64,000 bases of DNA from Promicromonospora sp. Populi (GCF_041081105.1 NZ_CP163528.1:1922001-1986000), one strand, 5' to 3'; numbered from the stretch's first letter, positions 7,445 through 16,754 are shown. The notes: a model not told the origin generated them from the letters alone. Program-made: numbers and translations.

Positions 7445-8314
7445 TCAGCGAGCCGCGCCCGCCAGGGCATCCAGCGTGCGCAGCGCTTCCTCGGGCAGCT
7501 CCAGGCTCGCCGCGGCGATGTTCTCGGCCAGGTGGGCGCGCGAGGCGGTGCCGGGGATCAGCAGCATCGTCGGGGACCGGTGCAGCAGCCAGGCCAGCGC
7601 GGTCCGGCGGGTGGTGGCGCCCAGGTCCGCGGCGACGTGCTCCAGCGCCTCGGCCTGCAGGGGGCGGAAGCCGCCCAGCGGCCAGAACGGCACGAACGCG
7701 ATGCCCTGCTCGGCGCACCAGTCCACCAGGGCGTCGTCCTGCCGGAAGGCGACGTTGTAGTGGTTCTGCACCGCGACCACCGGGGCGATCTGCTGGGCGG
7801 CCTGGACCTGGGCCGTGCTGACGTTGCTGACCCCCAGGTTGCGGATCAAGCCCTGATCGCGCAGCTCGGACAGGACCGTGAACGGCTCGACGATGTCGGC
7901 CGCCTCCAGGGTGTCGGTCATGCGCAGGTTCACCAGGTCCAGCACGTCGAGCCCGAGGTGCTCCAGGTTGTCGTGCACGGCTTGGACCAGCTCGTCGCGG
8001 GAGAGCGCGGCCGGCCAGCCGCCGTCCGCGGTGCGACGGGCACCGACCTTGGTCGCTATGTGCAGCCGCTCCGGGTAGGGGTGCAGGGCTTCGCGGATCA
8101 GGTCGTTGACGACGTGCGGGCCGTAGTAGTCGCTGGTGTCCAGGTGGGTGATGCCCGCCTCGACAACCGCGCGCAGTACCGCGAGCGCCTCGTCGCGGTC
8201 ACGCGGGAGTCCGTATGCGTTCGGGCCGGCGAGCTGGAGCGCACCGTAGCCGACGCGCGTCACCGACAGGTTCTCGGACAGGTTCAGCTCGCCGCCAGGC
8301 AGGGTGATTGTCAT
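7445..8314 (-). CDS. Aldo/keto reductase family oxidoreductase
   Basis: This 289-residue protein is a single (beta/alpha)8 barrel. Three catalytic tetrad residues are visible: Asp59 in HLDTSDYYG, Tyr63 or Tyr64, and Lys89 in IATKVG. The usual histidine (..LHR..) is replaced by Asn129 in LDLVNLRM. NADPH-binding features are present near the end (LLIPGTASRAHLAENI). It would reduce an aldehyde or ketone in the cytosol; the substrate is unknown. It is divergent from the Lrp-type regulator at 8482, which may control it. Confidence 0.88.
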   Translation of the reverse strand: MTITLPGGELNLSENLSVTRVGYGALQLAGPNAYGLPRDRDEALAVLRAVVEAGITHLDTSDYYGPHVVNDLIREALHPYPERLHIATKVGARRTADGGWPAALSRDELVQAVHDNLEHLGLDVLDLVNLRMTDTLEAADIVEPFTVLSELRDQGLIRNLGVSNVSTAQVQAAQQIAPVVAVQNHYNVAFRQDDALVDWCAEQGIAFVPFWPLGGFRPLQAEALEHVAADLGATTRRTALAWLLHRSPTMLLIPGTASRAHLAENIAAASLELPEEALRTLDALAGAAR

Positions 8315-8481
8315 CAGGGATTCCTTCGTTCAGATGTCTCGGTCGCACGACGTCGGTCCGGGCGGACCGGCGCGGTGCGGTAGACCCACTGTCCCTCCGG
8401 ATAGCTCGGGCGGCCCATCAGGAGCTCTGAATGACGGCGGAAGGTCCACAGTTCGCCGGATTTGGCTCCTATACTTCCACC

Positions 8482-9483
8482 GTGGACCAGATCGACCGGC
8501 GAATCGTGCAGTGCCTGCTCCGTGACGGGCGGGCCTCGTTCCGGCGGATCGCGCAGGTGGCTCAGGTGTCCGAGCAGACCGTCGCCCGCCGCTACCGTGC
8601 CCTGGTCGCTGACGGGGCCGTGCGCGTGCGCACCCTGCCCAGCCACGAGCGGCTCGGCGAGCAGGTCTGGTTCGTCCGGGTCCAGTGCAGGCCCGATGCC
8701 ACCGGCGCCCTGGCCGACGCGCTGGCCGCGCGCGAGGACATCGCCTACGTCAGCGTCACCTCGGGCGGCTCCGAGATCGTCTGCCAGACCCGCACCGACC
8801 CTCGTCACCAGAGCGGATCAGCCCTGCACCGCCTGCCGCGCACGGCCGGGGTGCTGGGTTACAACGCGTACGCCGTCCTGCACATGCACCTCGGCGACAC
8901 CGCCAAGTGGTTCGCCTTTGACGATCCCCTCACCAGCGAGCAGGCTGCTCTGCTCCACTCTCCCGATCCACATCAGGAGCCGACGGCGCAGGCCGCCCAG
9001 GAACCCTCGGACACGGCTGCGCTGCCTGAGCGCGACCGCCGCCTGCTGGCCGAGCTCGCCATCGACGGACGCGCCGGAGTGGTCGAGCTGGCCCGCGCCA
9101 CCGGCTGGTCCAAGTCCCGCGTATCGGACCGCTTGACGGAGCTGCTCGCCAGCCAGGCCCTGCACGTCGCCGTGGACCTGGCCTACCCACGCTTCGGTTT
9201 CCATGACGCCGCGTACCTGTGGATCGCCGTCGCGCCCGGCCGCCTCGCCGCCACCGGTGACGCCCTCTCGGCCCACCCCGAGACGACCTTCACCGCCGCC
9301 GTCACAGGGTCCGCCAACCTCCTGGTCACCGTCACGTGCCGCACCCTGGAAGACCTGTACACGTACGTCACCACCAAGGTCGGCGCCCTCGACGCGGTCC
9401 AGCAGGTCGACGTCGTCCCCGTCCTGCGCCGCCTCAAGCAGGCCGGCACCCGCCTGCACAACGGCCGCCTCATTCCGACCTGA
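8482..9483 (+). CDS. Lrp/AsnC family regulator with two HTH-ligand units
   Basis: The 333-residue protein has two AsnC-type winged helices: DQIDRRIVQCLLRDGRASF near the start, and ERDRRLLAELAIDGRAGVVE at about residue 185. Each is followed by a RAM-like ligand domain, so it is a tandem duplication found in actinobacteria. GTG 8482 follows a -10-like TATACT (8470-8475) by 6 bases without a ribosome binding site, implying a leaderless mRNA. It is divergent from the aldo/keto reductase, and the 167-base gap holds GGTCCG-gg-CGGACC at 8354-8367, a possible operator. The effector is unknown. Confidence 0.85.
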   Translation: MDQIDRRIVQCLLRDGRASFRRIAQVAQVSEQTVARRYRALVADGAVRVRTLPSHERLGEQVWFVRVQCRPDATGALADALAAREDIAYVSVTSGGSEIVCQTRTDPRHQSGSALHRLPRTAGVLGYNAYAVLHMHLGDTAKWFAFDDPLTSEQAALLHSPDPHQEPTAQAAQEPSDTAALPERDRRLLAELAIDGRAGVVELARATGWSKSRVSDRLTELLASQALHVAVDLAYPRFGFHDAAYLWIAVAPGRLAATGDALSAHPETTFTAAVTGSANLLVTVTCRTLEDLYTYVTTKVGALDAVQQVDVVPVLRRLKQAGTRLHNGRLIPT

Positions 9484-9484
9484 C

Positions 9485-11451
9485 TCAGGTCGAGGTCGCC
9501 GGCTCACGCACCGGCTCGAACCGGTCGTGCTCCGTGCGGCACATCCCCTCCCCGCGCGTCAGGCCTGGCAGGTCCCGCTGCAGCGCCACGACGACCCCGG
9601 CCGGGATCTCGCCCCGCAGCACGACGATTCCGGCGCCGGCGACCCCCGCGCCCGCCGCGCGCGACTCCAGCAGCACCCCGCCCAGCCGCCCCACCAGGGA
9701 GGCCACAGGTCCGACGACGTCGTCCGGCACCTCGATCACGAACCGGTGCACCGGTTCGCACACCACAGTCCCCGCCCGCTTGACGGCGGCGGCCAGCACG
9801 CGCGGCGCGAGCCCGCGGAAGTCGGCCCCGGTGCTGGACATCGCCTTGTTGAACTTCTGGTGCATGTGGCTCTGCCGCGGCCAGTAGCCCGAATGGGTCA
9901 TGACCACCCGGGCGTCCGGGACCGGGAACCGCAGCGGCCCAAGGACCAGCTCCCGACGGACGGTGTCCTCGGTCGCGTCGAAGAAGGCCGGCGGCATCGA
10001 CCCGCGCTCGCACTCCAGCTCGAAGATCACGCCGGTCCCGGCCGGCACGGGCTCGACCCGGAGCCCGATCGTGGCCAGGAACTCGTTGTCGCCCTGCTTG
10101 ATCACCTCCAGCGCATGCCCCACGCCGACGAGCCGCTCCTCGCGCGCCGTCCGCACCTCGCCGAACCGCGCCTCGACCCCGTAGTCCCGCTGCAGGATCG
10201 CGGCCAGCACCTCGCGCTGGACCTCGCCGTACAGCGACACCGTGATCTCCTCGTCCCGCCGCCGGACCCGGATCAGCGGGTCCTGCTCAGCGAGCTCGGT
10301 GAGCGCGGAGTAGAGCCGGCCACGGTCACCAGGGTCCGCGTCCACGACAGTCTCGTACGACGGCGGTGGGAACTGGCTTCCGCGCTCGTCTCCCGGCAGC
10401 TTCGGCCCAACAACGTCGCCCACCCGCGCCGTCGTCAGACCTTGGACGACGGCGATCTGGCCGGCCCCGCCGTCGAACGAGGTTCGAGCGCCCCGCGGGA
10501 GGCGATGCGCAGCCCGGTGATCCGCTCGGACTTCCCGTGCCGCAGGTCGATCCGGTCTCGGACCCGCAGGGTGCCCGACCGCATCCGGACGAACGCCCGC
10601 TTGCGACCGCCCTCCCGGTCGATCGCGAACACGACACCGGAGGGTGTGCCCGCGTCCGGGTCCAGGTCCGGGTCGAGCGCTCCCAGGCCGGACACGTCGG
10701 GGTCGATCGCACCGGGGTCGATCACGCCAAGATCGACCGTGCCGGAGCCCGCCACGCCGTCCGCCACACCCCCGCGCGCGGCCGTGCGGCCGCCGTCCGA
10801 CACCACCGGCAAGTAGGTGCCCAGCGCCGCCATCAGATCCGGGATCCCGGCACCCGTAATCGCAGACCCGAACAGCACGGGGTGAGCGGCGCCCCGGCGC
10901 GACTCGCCTGCCAACCAGGCGCGAAGGCCGTCGTCGGGCAGAGTCTCGACCCGGGCCTCGGGCGTACCCGCGCCGAGCACCCGCTGCACGGGCAGCACGT
11001 CCGGGCTCAGCCGGCGCGCGACGGCGTCGGCCACCGCCTCAGGGCGCGCGCCGCGGCGGTCGATCTTGTTCACGAACACGATCACCGGCAGTCGGAGCCG
11101 CTGGAGGGCGCGCATCAGGACGAGGGTCTGCGCCTGCACCCCCTCGACGGCGGACAGCACGAGCACCGCGCCGTCGAGCACGGCGAGGCTGCGGTCCACC
11201 TCGGCGATGAAGTCCGGGTGGCCGGGCGTGTCCAGCACGTTCACGGTGACGTTCCCTGCGGGGAACGACGCCACCGACGCGCGGATGGTGATACCGCGCT
11301 CGCGCTCCAGCGCAAGGGTGTCGGTGGTGGTGTCGCCGCGGTCCACGCTACCGGGGCGGTCGATCACGCCCGCGTGGTGCAGCAGGCGTTCGGTCAGGCT
11401 GGTCTTACCCGCGTCGACATGGGCGACGATCCCGAGGTTGAGGTACGACAA
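9485..11451 (-). pseudogene. TetM/OtrA-like ribosomal protection GTPase, frameshifted
   Basis: The N-terminal half (11451-10435) has the EF-G-like GTPase motifs AHVDAGKTSLTERLL, DTPGHPDF and NKIDRRGA. The second half (10423-9485) has EF-G domains III-V, with YGEVQREVLAAIL and SGYWPRQSHMHQKFNK. Together they span 1967 bases, about 655 residues, the normal size for ribosomal protection proteins that eject tetracycline from ribosomes. The two frames meet at about 10470-10500. There the downstream frame reads RTSFDGGAGQIAVVQGLTT, while the upstream frame runs on to a stop at 10435. One base is lost or two gained. It is either a true pseudogene or an assembly error. Confidence 0.85.
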
Positions 11452-11632
11452 GTGCAGTCACGTCCGTGGTCAGGTGGGTCAGGGCACGGGGCGTGACAGC
11501 TGTCATCGGTGTTCCAATCTCTCGGGTTGCCCCACGATGGACCGCCGGGCGCGATCGGGGCAACGGATTTTCTGCCGACTGGAGTCAGTACGCCGGATGA
11601 ACAAGACGCCGTCGTCATGGAAGGCTTCGCGC

Positions 11633-12418
11633 ATGCACCGACGCACCGTGGACGAGCTGGGTGTGGCGCACACGTGGGGCGCAGGCACTGAGGTGATCTT
11701 CTTGAGTAACCCGCTGGCGAACCCCGTTGAGTGGTCGGGCCGCGTCCGCGACGACCTTCTCGCTCTGGGCTATCGGGTAACGACCTTCGAACACCGGCCG
11801 AGCGGCCTGGACTGGCGCAGCGCCGTCGCCTGCGTCGAGGCGTTCCTCGCTCGTAGGCGGGAGCCGGTCGCCCTCGTGGGGTGGTCTCAGGGAGCGGCGA
11901 TCGCACAGGAGGTAGCGCTCGCTGCCCCTGAGCGTGTGCGGGTGGCCGCGCTGCTTGCCACCTACGGGCGGCAGAACGAGATCGACAAGGTCTTGCAAGA
12001 ATCCTGGGACGTCCTGACGGACGCCGGATCGGACTCCCTGCGGCTTGCGCTGGGACTCTTGACCGCTTTCCCGCCAGATCGTCTTGCTGACGATTCTTTC
12101 GTGCGAAGCATGCGGGACGCGCAGTCATCGTGGGCCGGCCCGCTCGATCCACACGCGAGACGACGAGCAGCCACCTTCATCTCGACATACCAGGATCGGC
12201 TTCAGGACCTCGCGTGCGTCGCGATGCCCCGTCTGATCATGGGCTTTGAGCTCGACACCGACACCTTCGTCTCCCGGGCACGCGAGGTCGCGCAGGTGAT
12301 CCCGGGCGGAGAATATGTCGAGTTCCCCGGTCTCGGGCACGCGGCCCCGTTCAGCGACCCCGGTCTGGTCTGGCCGACCGTGGTCGGCTTCCTCAAGGAA
12401 CATCACCCTCCTGCGTGA
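11633..12418 (+). CDS. Alpha/beta-fold hydrolase
   Basis: The 261-residue protein has a nucleophile elbow GWSQGAA (Ser near residue 87), a late Asp in FELDTDTF and a final His in GLGHAAPF, the usual catalytic triad order. The oxyanion strand is near LSNPLANP. ATG 11633 is preceded by GGAAGG (11619-11624); an in-frame ATG at 11597 is less well placed. The protein is cytosolic, with no signal peptide. The substrate is not predictable. It lies downstream of and divergent from the ribosomal protection gene. Confidence 0.82.
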   Translation: MHRRTVDELGVAHTWGAGTEVIFLSNPLANPVEWSGRVRDDLLALGYRVTTFEHRPSGLDWRSAVACVEAFLARRREPVALVGWSQGAAIAQEVALAAPERVRVAALLATYGRQNEIDKVLQESWDVLTDAGSDSLRLALGLLTAFPPDRLADDSFVRSMRDAQSSWAGPLDPHARRRAATFISTYQDRLQDLACVAMPRLIMGFELDTDTFVSRAREVAQVIPGGEYVEFPGLGHAAPFSDPGLVWPTVVGFLKEHHPPA

Positions 12419-12455
12419 CGCCAGAGGTTCTGCCACTGTTCCTGACCAGCGCTGG

Positions 12456-13127
12456 TCAGTAGGCCACGGTGAAGTGCCGCGCCTCGCCCGGGTGCTCGAC
12501 CTCGTCCAGGGCCGCGACCGCCAGGTCCTCGGCCGAGATGCGCGACCGGCCGGCGGCGTCGAGCAGGAGCGTCGTCGTGCCGCGGCGGTAGGTGCCGGTC
12601 CGGATGCCCGGTTCGAGCACCGCCGGTGGGCTGAGGTAGGTCCACGCTGCGCCATGGCCCTCGCAGACTCGTAGCTGGACGAGGCTTGCGACGGCGCTCG
12701 ACCTCCACTGGGCCGGCACGAACCGCTCATCGTCGAGCACCAGAGTTGCGGGTGCGAGAGCGCTGATCAGCGGGCCGGCGCCGCCGATGAGCAACAGGGC
12801 GGTCTGGGTCTCGGCGGCGGCGTCGAGCAAGGCCCTGGTTGCCTCGGGGACGCTTGCCTCCTCGCCCGGTCGCGGGCGGACGGCGCTGATCGCGACGTCG
12901 GCGGTCCGGAGCAGGTCCGCGACCCGCGACTGGTCCCGGGCGTCGACGGCGACCGTCGAGATCGCGCCCGCTCCGGCCTCGCCGCTCGCGCCGCCGTACC
13001 CGGCGTTCCTGCCGCCGCTCCCGGCGTTCCCACGGGATGCCGCCACGACCTCATGGCCGCGCCCCGACGCCTCACTGACGAGGCGGGTTCCCACCATGCC
13101 GGTGGCCCCGAAGGTCACGATCCTCAT
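12456..13127 (-). CDS. NAD(P)-binding Rossmann-fold protein (SDR/epimerase-like)
   Basis: The 223-residue protein begins with a classic nucleotide-binding loop, TFGATGMVGTRLV. VDARDQSRVADLL and AISAVRPRP follow, typical of atypical short-chain dehydrogenases of the NmrA/YwnB type. A Gly-rich loop of about 15 residues (NAGSGGRNAGYGGASGEAG) interrupts the region after the first beta-alpha unit. The start overlaps the stop of the upstream EamA transporter by ATGA, so the two are translationally coupled. It may act as a reductase or a redox sensor; the substrate is unknown. Confidence 0.8.
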   Translation of the reverse strand: MRIVTFGATGMVGTRLVSEASGRGHEVVAASRGNAGSGGRNAGYGGASGEAGAGAISTVAVDARDQSRVADLLRTADVAISAVRPRPGEEASVPEATRALLDAAAETQTALLLIGGAGPLISALAPATLVLDDERFVPAQWRSSAVASLVQLRVCEGHGAAWTYLSPPAVLEPGIRTGTYRRGTTTLLLDAAGRSRISAEDLAVAALDEVEHPGEARHFTVAY

Positions 13128-14233
13128 CGTGCGACCTCCAGCGGTGCGAGGGCGGCGGGCAGTCCAGCCGGCAGGGGCGATTCGGTCAGGTCAGACGGAA
13201 GGGAACGCTCGGTCACTGCGGATGACGACGACGGCGCGGGCGACGCAACCGACGTCGGGACCGGAACCCCGCCCCGCCGGCCACGTTCCGGAAGCTGACC
13301 CGCGAGCACGGCGGCGAGCGCGAGCGCGAACCCGGCGGCCTGGACGGCCGACAGGCTCTCGCCGAGCACGGCGACGCCGATCACCGCCGCCACCAACGGC
13401 GACAGCGGGGACAGGAACGCGACAGACGTGACCGGCAGCCGTCCGATCCCCCGGAACCAGAGCACGTACGCGATGAGCCCGCCCACCAGGCCGAGCCAGA
13501 GGTAGCCGAGGGCCGCCCGCCCGTCGATGGCGGGTGGCGCGCCCTCCACCAGCAGGGTGACGGGAAGGAGGAAGAGCCCGCCAGCCATCAGCTGCCAGCC
13601 GCCGGCGGAGACCGGGCCGACCCCCTCCGGCCGCCCCCAGCGCTTGGTGAGGGTGACGCCGAGGGCCATCGAGACCGCGCCCGCAAGCCCGGCGACGACG
13701 CCCACCGGATCGAGCCGCGCGCCTGGCCCCAGGACGACGAGGCCTACGCCCGCCACGCCTGCGACGCCCCACGCGACCCGCCGTACCGCCAGGCGCTGAC
13801 CGAGCACCGGCACCGCGAGGAAGGTGACGACGAGCGGGCCGATCGCGCCGAGCGTGGCCGCCACGCCACCCGGCAGTCGTTCGGCGGAGATGAAGAGCAT
13901 CGGGAAGAAGAGCCCGATGTTGAGGATGCCGAGCACGGCGCTCTTCCACCACCACGAGCCCTTCGGCAGCGCCGCACCGATCCCCGTGCTGGTCCCCGTA
14001 CCGCGAGCCCTACCGGCCAGCCCGCTGATCACCATGCCGATCACCACTGCGACGAGCCCCGCGGGCAGCGCCCGCACCAGCCCGGCGAACAGCGGGTGCC
14101 CCGTGGGCAGGAGTTCGGTGGTGACGAAGTACGTGGTGCCCCAGACCATCGGGGCGAGCGCGGTGACGGCGGTCAGCGCCGCGGTGCTACCGAGGCCCCG
14201 GGTCCGGCCCGGCAGGAGCGTCGTGGTGTCCAT
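13124..14233 (-). CDS. EamA (DMT superfamily) transporter
   Basis: The 369-residue protein has about ten hydrophobic helices arranged as two EamA repeats (first with VWGTTYFVTTELLP, second with YLWLGLVGGLIAYVLWFRGI). The C-terminus adds a hydrophilic tail of about 60 residues rich in Pro, Ser and Arg. The family exports amino acids or other small metabolites. It is divergent from a LysR regulator across a 78-base gap containing a perfect palindrome, so it is probably that regulator's target. It is coupled to the downstream Rossmann-fold gene. Confidence 0.88.
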   Translation of the reverse strand: MDTTTLLPGRTRGLGSTAALTAVTALAPMVWGTTYFVTTELLPTGHPLFAGLVRALPAGLVAVVIGMVISGLAGRARGTGTSTGIGAALPKGSWWWKSAVLGILNIGLFFPMLFISAERLPGGVAATLGAIGPLVVTFLAVPVLGQRLAVRRVAWGVAGVAGVGLVVLGPGARLDPVGVVAGLAGAVSMALGVTLTKRWGRPEGVGPVSAGGWQLMAGGLFLLPVTLLVEGAPPAIDGRAALGYLWLGLVGGLIAYVLWFRGIGRLPVTSVAFLSPLSPLVAAVIGVAVLGESLSAVQAAGFALALAAVLAGQLPERGRRGGVPVPTSVASPAPSSSSAVTERSLPSDLTESPLPAGLPAALAPLEVAR

Positions 14234-14285
14234 GAGACCAGTCTTCGCGTTAGCCAGCTATGAGTCCAACACATCCTTTTCATTT

Positions 14286-14310
14286 GATCAATCGTGATAG
14301 ACGATTGATC
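14286..14310. promoter_or_regulatory. Perfect palindrome abutting the LysR start
   Basis: GATCAATCGT (14286-14295) and ACGATTGATC (14301-14310) are exact inverted repeats around a 5-base spacer. The T-n11-A motif usual for LysR boxes can be read inside it. It ends one base before the lysR start codon and lies 52 bases from the divergent EamA start. One bound dimer could repress its own translation or transcription start and control the transporter. Confidence 0.75.
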
Positions 14311-14311
14311 C

Positions 14312-15202
14312 ATGGAGCTCCAGCAGATGCGGTACGTCGTCGCCGTCGCCGAGACGGCGAACTTCACCAGGGCCGCCGAGCGCTGCCACGTGGTGCAGTC
14401 CGCCCTGAGCCACCAGATCAAGCGGCTGGAGCACGAGCTCGGAACCGCGCTCTTCGCCCGGACCAGCCGCCGGGTCCGCCTGACGCCCGCGGGCGAGGCT
14501 TTCCTGCCCGCCGCGCGGCAGGCGCTAGAGGCCGCGGAGCGCGCAGCCGCCGACGCAGCGGCCACCGTCGGGGAGGTGCGGGGGCGCCTCAGCGTCGGCG
14601 TCATCCCGACGGTCGCCGCCGTGGACGTGCTCGCGGCCCTTCGCGACCTGCGCCGTCGTCATCCGCACGTACGCGTGACCCTGCGTTCCGGCGCGAGCGA
14701 CGAGCTGACGGCCGAGGTCATCGACGGCAAGCTGGACGTGGCGTTCCTCGGTCTCCCGAGCGGCTCGCGGCCCACGGGCGTGCGCAGCCACGAGCTGGGC
14801 CGCGACCGCCTCGTCGCGGTGCTCGCGCCAGACCATCCCCTCGCGCGTGCGCGGAAGGTCAGCCTCGCGGACCTCACGACCGAGGCGTTCGTCGACTTCC
14901 CGTACGGGACCGCCGGCCGGGCCCAGACAGATCAGGCCTTCGCCCGGTCCGGGGTCAGCCGCGATGTTGCCTTCGAGGTCACGGACGCGGCGCTCATGGC
15001 CCAGGTGATCGGCCACGGGCTAGCGATCGGCTTCCTCCCGGCGGCCTACCTCCAGCGGGCCCCGGAGCTCGGCGGCCTCGCCACCGTCGCCGTGAGCGAC
15101 GCCCCGAGCCGCGTCGAGCATGTGGTGTGGGCCAGCCCCGGGCCCTCGCCCGCGACGCTTGCCTTCCTCGACGCGATCGGGCTTCCGCCGACGGCGGCGT
15201 GA
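14312..15202 (+). CDS. LysR family transcriptional regulator
   Basis: The 296-residue protein has an N-terminal winged helix (MELQQMRYVVAVAETANFTR, then SALSHQIKRLEHELGTALFA at about 35-54). A C-terminal type-2 periplasmic-binding-like effector domain starts near residue 90 (GRLSVGVIPTV). It is probably the regulator of the divergent EamA transporter and its coupled Rossmann gene. No ribosome binding site precedes ATG 14312, because that space is occupied by the palindromic operator; the mRNA may be leaderless. The inducer is unknown. Confidence 0.92.
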   Translation: MELQQMRYVVAVAETANFTRAAERCHVVQSALSHQIKRLEHELGTALFARTSRRVRLTPAGEAFLPAARQALEAAERAAADAAATVGEVRGRLSVGVIPTVAAVDVLAALRDLRRRHPHVRVTLRSGASDELTAEVIDGKLDVAFLGLPSGSRPTGVRSHELGRDRLVAVLAPDHPLARARKVSLADLTTEAFVDFPYGTAGRAQTDQAFARSGVSRDVAFEVTDAALMAQVIGHGLAIGFLPAAYLQRAPELGGLATVAVSDAPSRVEHVVWASPGPSPATLAFLDAIGLPPTAA

Positions 15203-15225
15203 CCGCTTGCGGCGCCACCGGACTC

Positions 15226-16089
15226 TCAGCGGAGACTGTCGCCCGCGCGCCAGACCCAGCGGAGCGCGTCGGGCAGCAGCACGCCCGCGTGGTTCGGGTT
15301 GTGACCGCCGTCGCCCAGGACGAGCCGGAAGTCGTAGCCGGCCTCCGCCAGGGCGGCGGCGGTCCGCAGGTTCTCCGCGAGCCAGTTGTGCTCCGGTCGG
15401 TCCCAGCCGATGTCTCGATGGCCGGCCTGCAGAAAGATCCGCAGCGGCTTGCGAGGCTCGGCCGTCAGCGCGGAGGGGTAGGGATTGCCGCCGGGCATCT
15501 GCGCGAAGCTCGACAGGAAGCCCACGACGCGGCGGAACTGGTCGGGGCGGTGCCAGGCGGCGGTGAAAGCACAGTTCCCGCCGCTGCTGCCGCCCACGAT
15601 TCCCCAGCGGTCCGGGTCGTCGCTGACGGCGTACCGGCGTCGAACCTCCGGGACGACTTCGGTCAGCAGGAACGTGGCGTATCGGTCGTCGGCCGCGTCG
15701 TACTCGGTATTGCGGTTCTTGCGCCGCGCCGGGTCCTGCTGGTCCTCGAAGACTCCTGGGTCGACAAAAACACCGATGGTCACCAGGATCTCGCCAGCGT
15801 GGACCAGGTTGTCCAGCACGATCCCGCCCCGGACTTCGCCGTCCGGGTCGAGGTACCACCAGCCGTCCTGGAACACCAGGAGCCCCGCGGGATCGGCGGG
15901 GTCGTAGGCCGCTGGGACATGGATCCATACGGTGCGAGCCGTGCCTGGGAAGACGGCGCTGTCGTTCAGGCGCAGCTCGACGGTCTCGCCCCTGGGCACA
16001 CCTGGGCGCACCGACGAGTCCGGGCCGTGCTCATAGCGGACGTCGTCGAGGTCGAGCGGCAGGGCGCGGAACGGGACACGGGCGGTCAC
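15226..16089 (-). CDS. Esterase of the enterochelin-esterase/D family type
   Basis: The 287-residue protein starts with a beta-sandwich-like segment (TVWIHVPAAYDPADPAGLLV). An alpha/beta hydrolase core follows, with nucleophile motif GGSSGGNCA (Ser near 168), Asp in the QAGHRDIGWD region and His in GDGGHNPNHAG. This matches the putative esterase family PF00756 (Fes/IroE-like). There is no signal peptide, so it is cytosolic. In siderophore systems such enzymes hydrolyse ester siderophores, but no siderophore genes lie nearby, so the substrate remains open. Confidence 0.82.
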   Translation of the reverse strand: MTARVPFRALPLDLDDVRYEHGPDSSVRPGVPRGETVELRLNDSAVFPGTARTVWIHVPAAYDPADPAGLLVFQDGWWYLDPDGEVRGGIVLDNLVHAGEILVTIGVFVDPGVFEDQQDPARRKNRNTEYDAADDRYATFLLTEVVPEVRRRYAVSDDPDRWGIVGGSSGGNCAFTAAWHRPDQFRRVVGFLSSFAQMPGGNPYPSALTAEPRKPLRIFLQAGHRDIGWDRPEHNWLAENLRTAAALAEAGYDFRLVLGDGGHNPNHAGVLLPDALRWVWRAGDSLR

Positions 16090-16143
16090 GATCCCGACCG
16101 TAGCGAGCGGGCGCTCACACGTCGCGGGATTTCCCGCCCGCGC

Positions 16144-16524
16144 TCAGGCGCCGTCGGTCTCGGGTGACTTGCGCGTCCAGGCCACGATCTGGGTCGCTCG
16201 CATCTCGACCCGGTCCGCGTCCTCGAAGGCTGCGACGATCACGTCAAGATGCACGTCGAACGCTGCGAGCAGGTCGTTGTTCGGCACGTTTCCCATCGCG
16301 ACCGCCAGCAGCCGACGCGGTCGCCCGTACAACTGGTGCGAAATGCGGAAGTCGGCGTCCTTGGACACCACCACCCGGTCCTCGATGTCAGCGAAAGCCG
16401 TCACGTCCGTATCCGAGGAACGATTGCCGTTCGGCAGCTGGGTCGTGTGCTTCGCGTCGTGCCCGGCTTTGATCAGCGCACGCGCGAGCCGTGCAGGCAG
16501 CTGCGCGTCGACCAGGAACTTCAC
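16144..16524 (-). CDS. DUF5615 PIN-like toxin
   Basis: The 126-residue protein starts MKFLVDAQLPARLARAL and contains SKDADF near residue 56. These acidic positions are typical of the Mut7-C/DUF5615 PIN-like nuclease fold, predicted to cleave RNA. The start codon overlaps the stop of the upstream DUF433 gene by 4 bases, the standard antitoxin-first layout. The C-terminal 25 residues are variable. The assignment rests on motif and pairing; activity is inferred from the family. Confidence 0.85.
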   Translation of the reverse strand: MKFLVDAQLPARLARALIKAGHDAKHTTQLPNGNRSSDTDVTAFADIEDRVVVSKDADFRISHQLYGRPRRLLAVAMGNVPNNDLLAAFDVHLDVIVAAFEDADRVEMRATQIVAWTRKSPETDGA

Positions 16525-16754
16525 GCTGCGCTGACGGACACGACAGTGTGCCCGCCCGAAGCGAGCGCCCCGTACTCCAGGGCCGCGAGCAGATCTTCTC
16601 GCTCCAGATCGGGGTAGTCCTCAAGAATCTCGTCAGGAGACATCCCGGACGCCATCAGCTCCAGGACCATCTGTACTGGGTAGCGCAGCCCGCGCACGAC
16701 CGGCTGGCCGTGGCAGACCTGTGGATCGGACGTGATGCGCTCAAGGCGGGACAT
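16521..16754 (-). CDS. DUF433 antitoxin
   Basis: The 77-residue protein carries the DUF433 signature: ITSDPQVCHGQPVVRGLRYP, then MSPDEILEDYPDLEREDL, a winged-helix DNA-binding fold. It is the presumed antitoxin and autorepressor of the DUF5615 protein that overlaps it. A -10-like TACGAT lies 6 bases before the ATG and no ribosome binding site is visible, suggesting leaderless translation. Confidence 0.87.
   Translation of the reverse strand: MSRLERITSDPQVCHGQPVVRGLRYPVQMVLELMASGMSPDEILEDYPDLEREDLLAALEYGALASGGHTVVSVSAA

Noticed and set aside
10423..10435. Two separate GTPase and EF-G-tail genes
   Set aside because: The combined length and domain order match a single ribosomal protection protein. 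The conserved frame continues upstream of 10423 past the stop of the first half.
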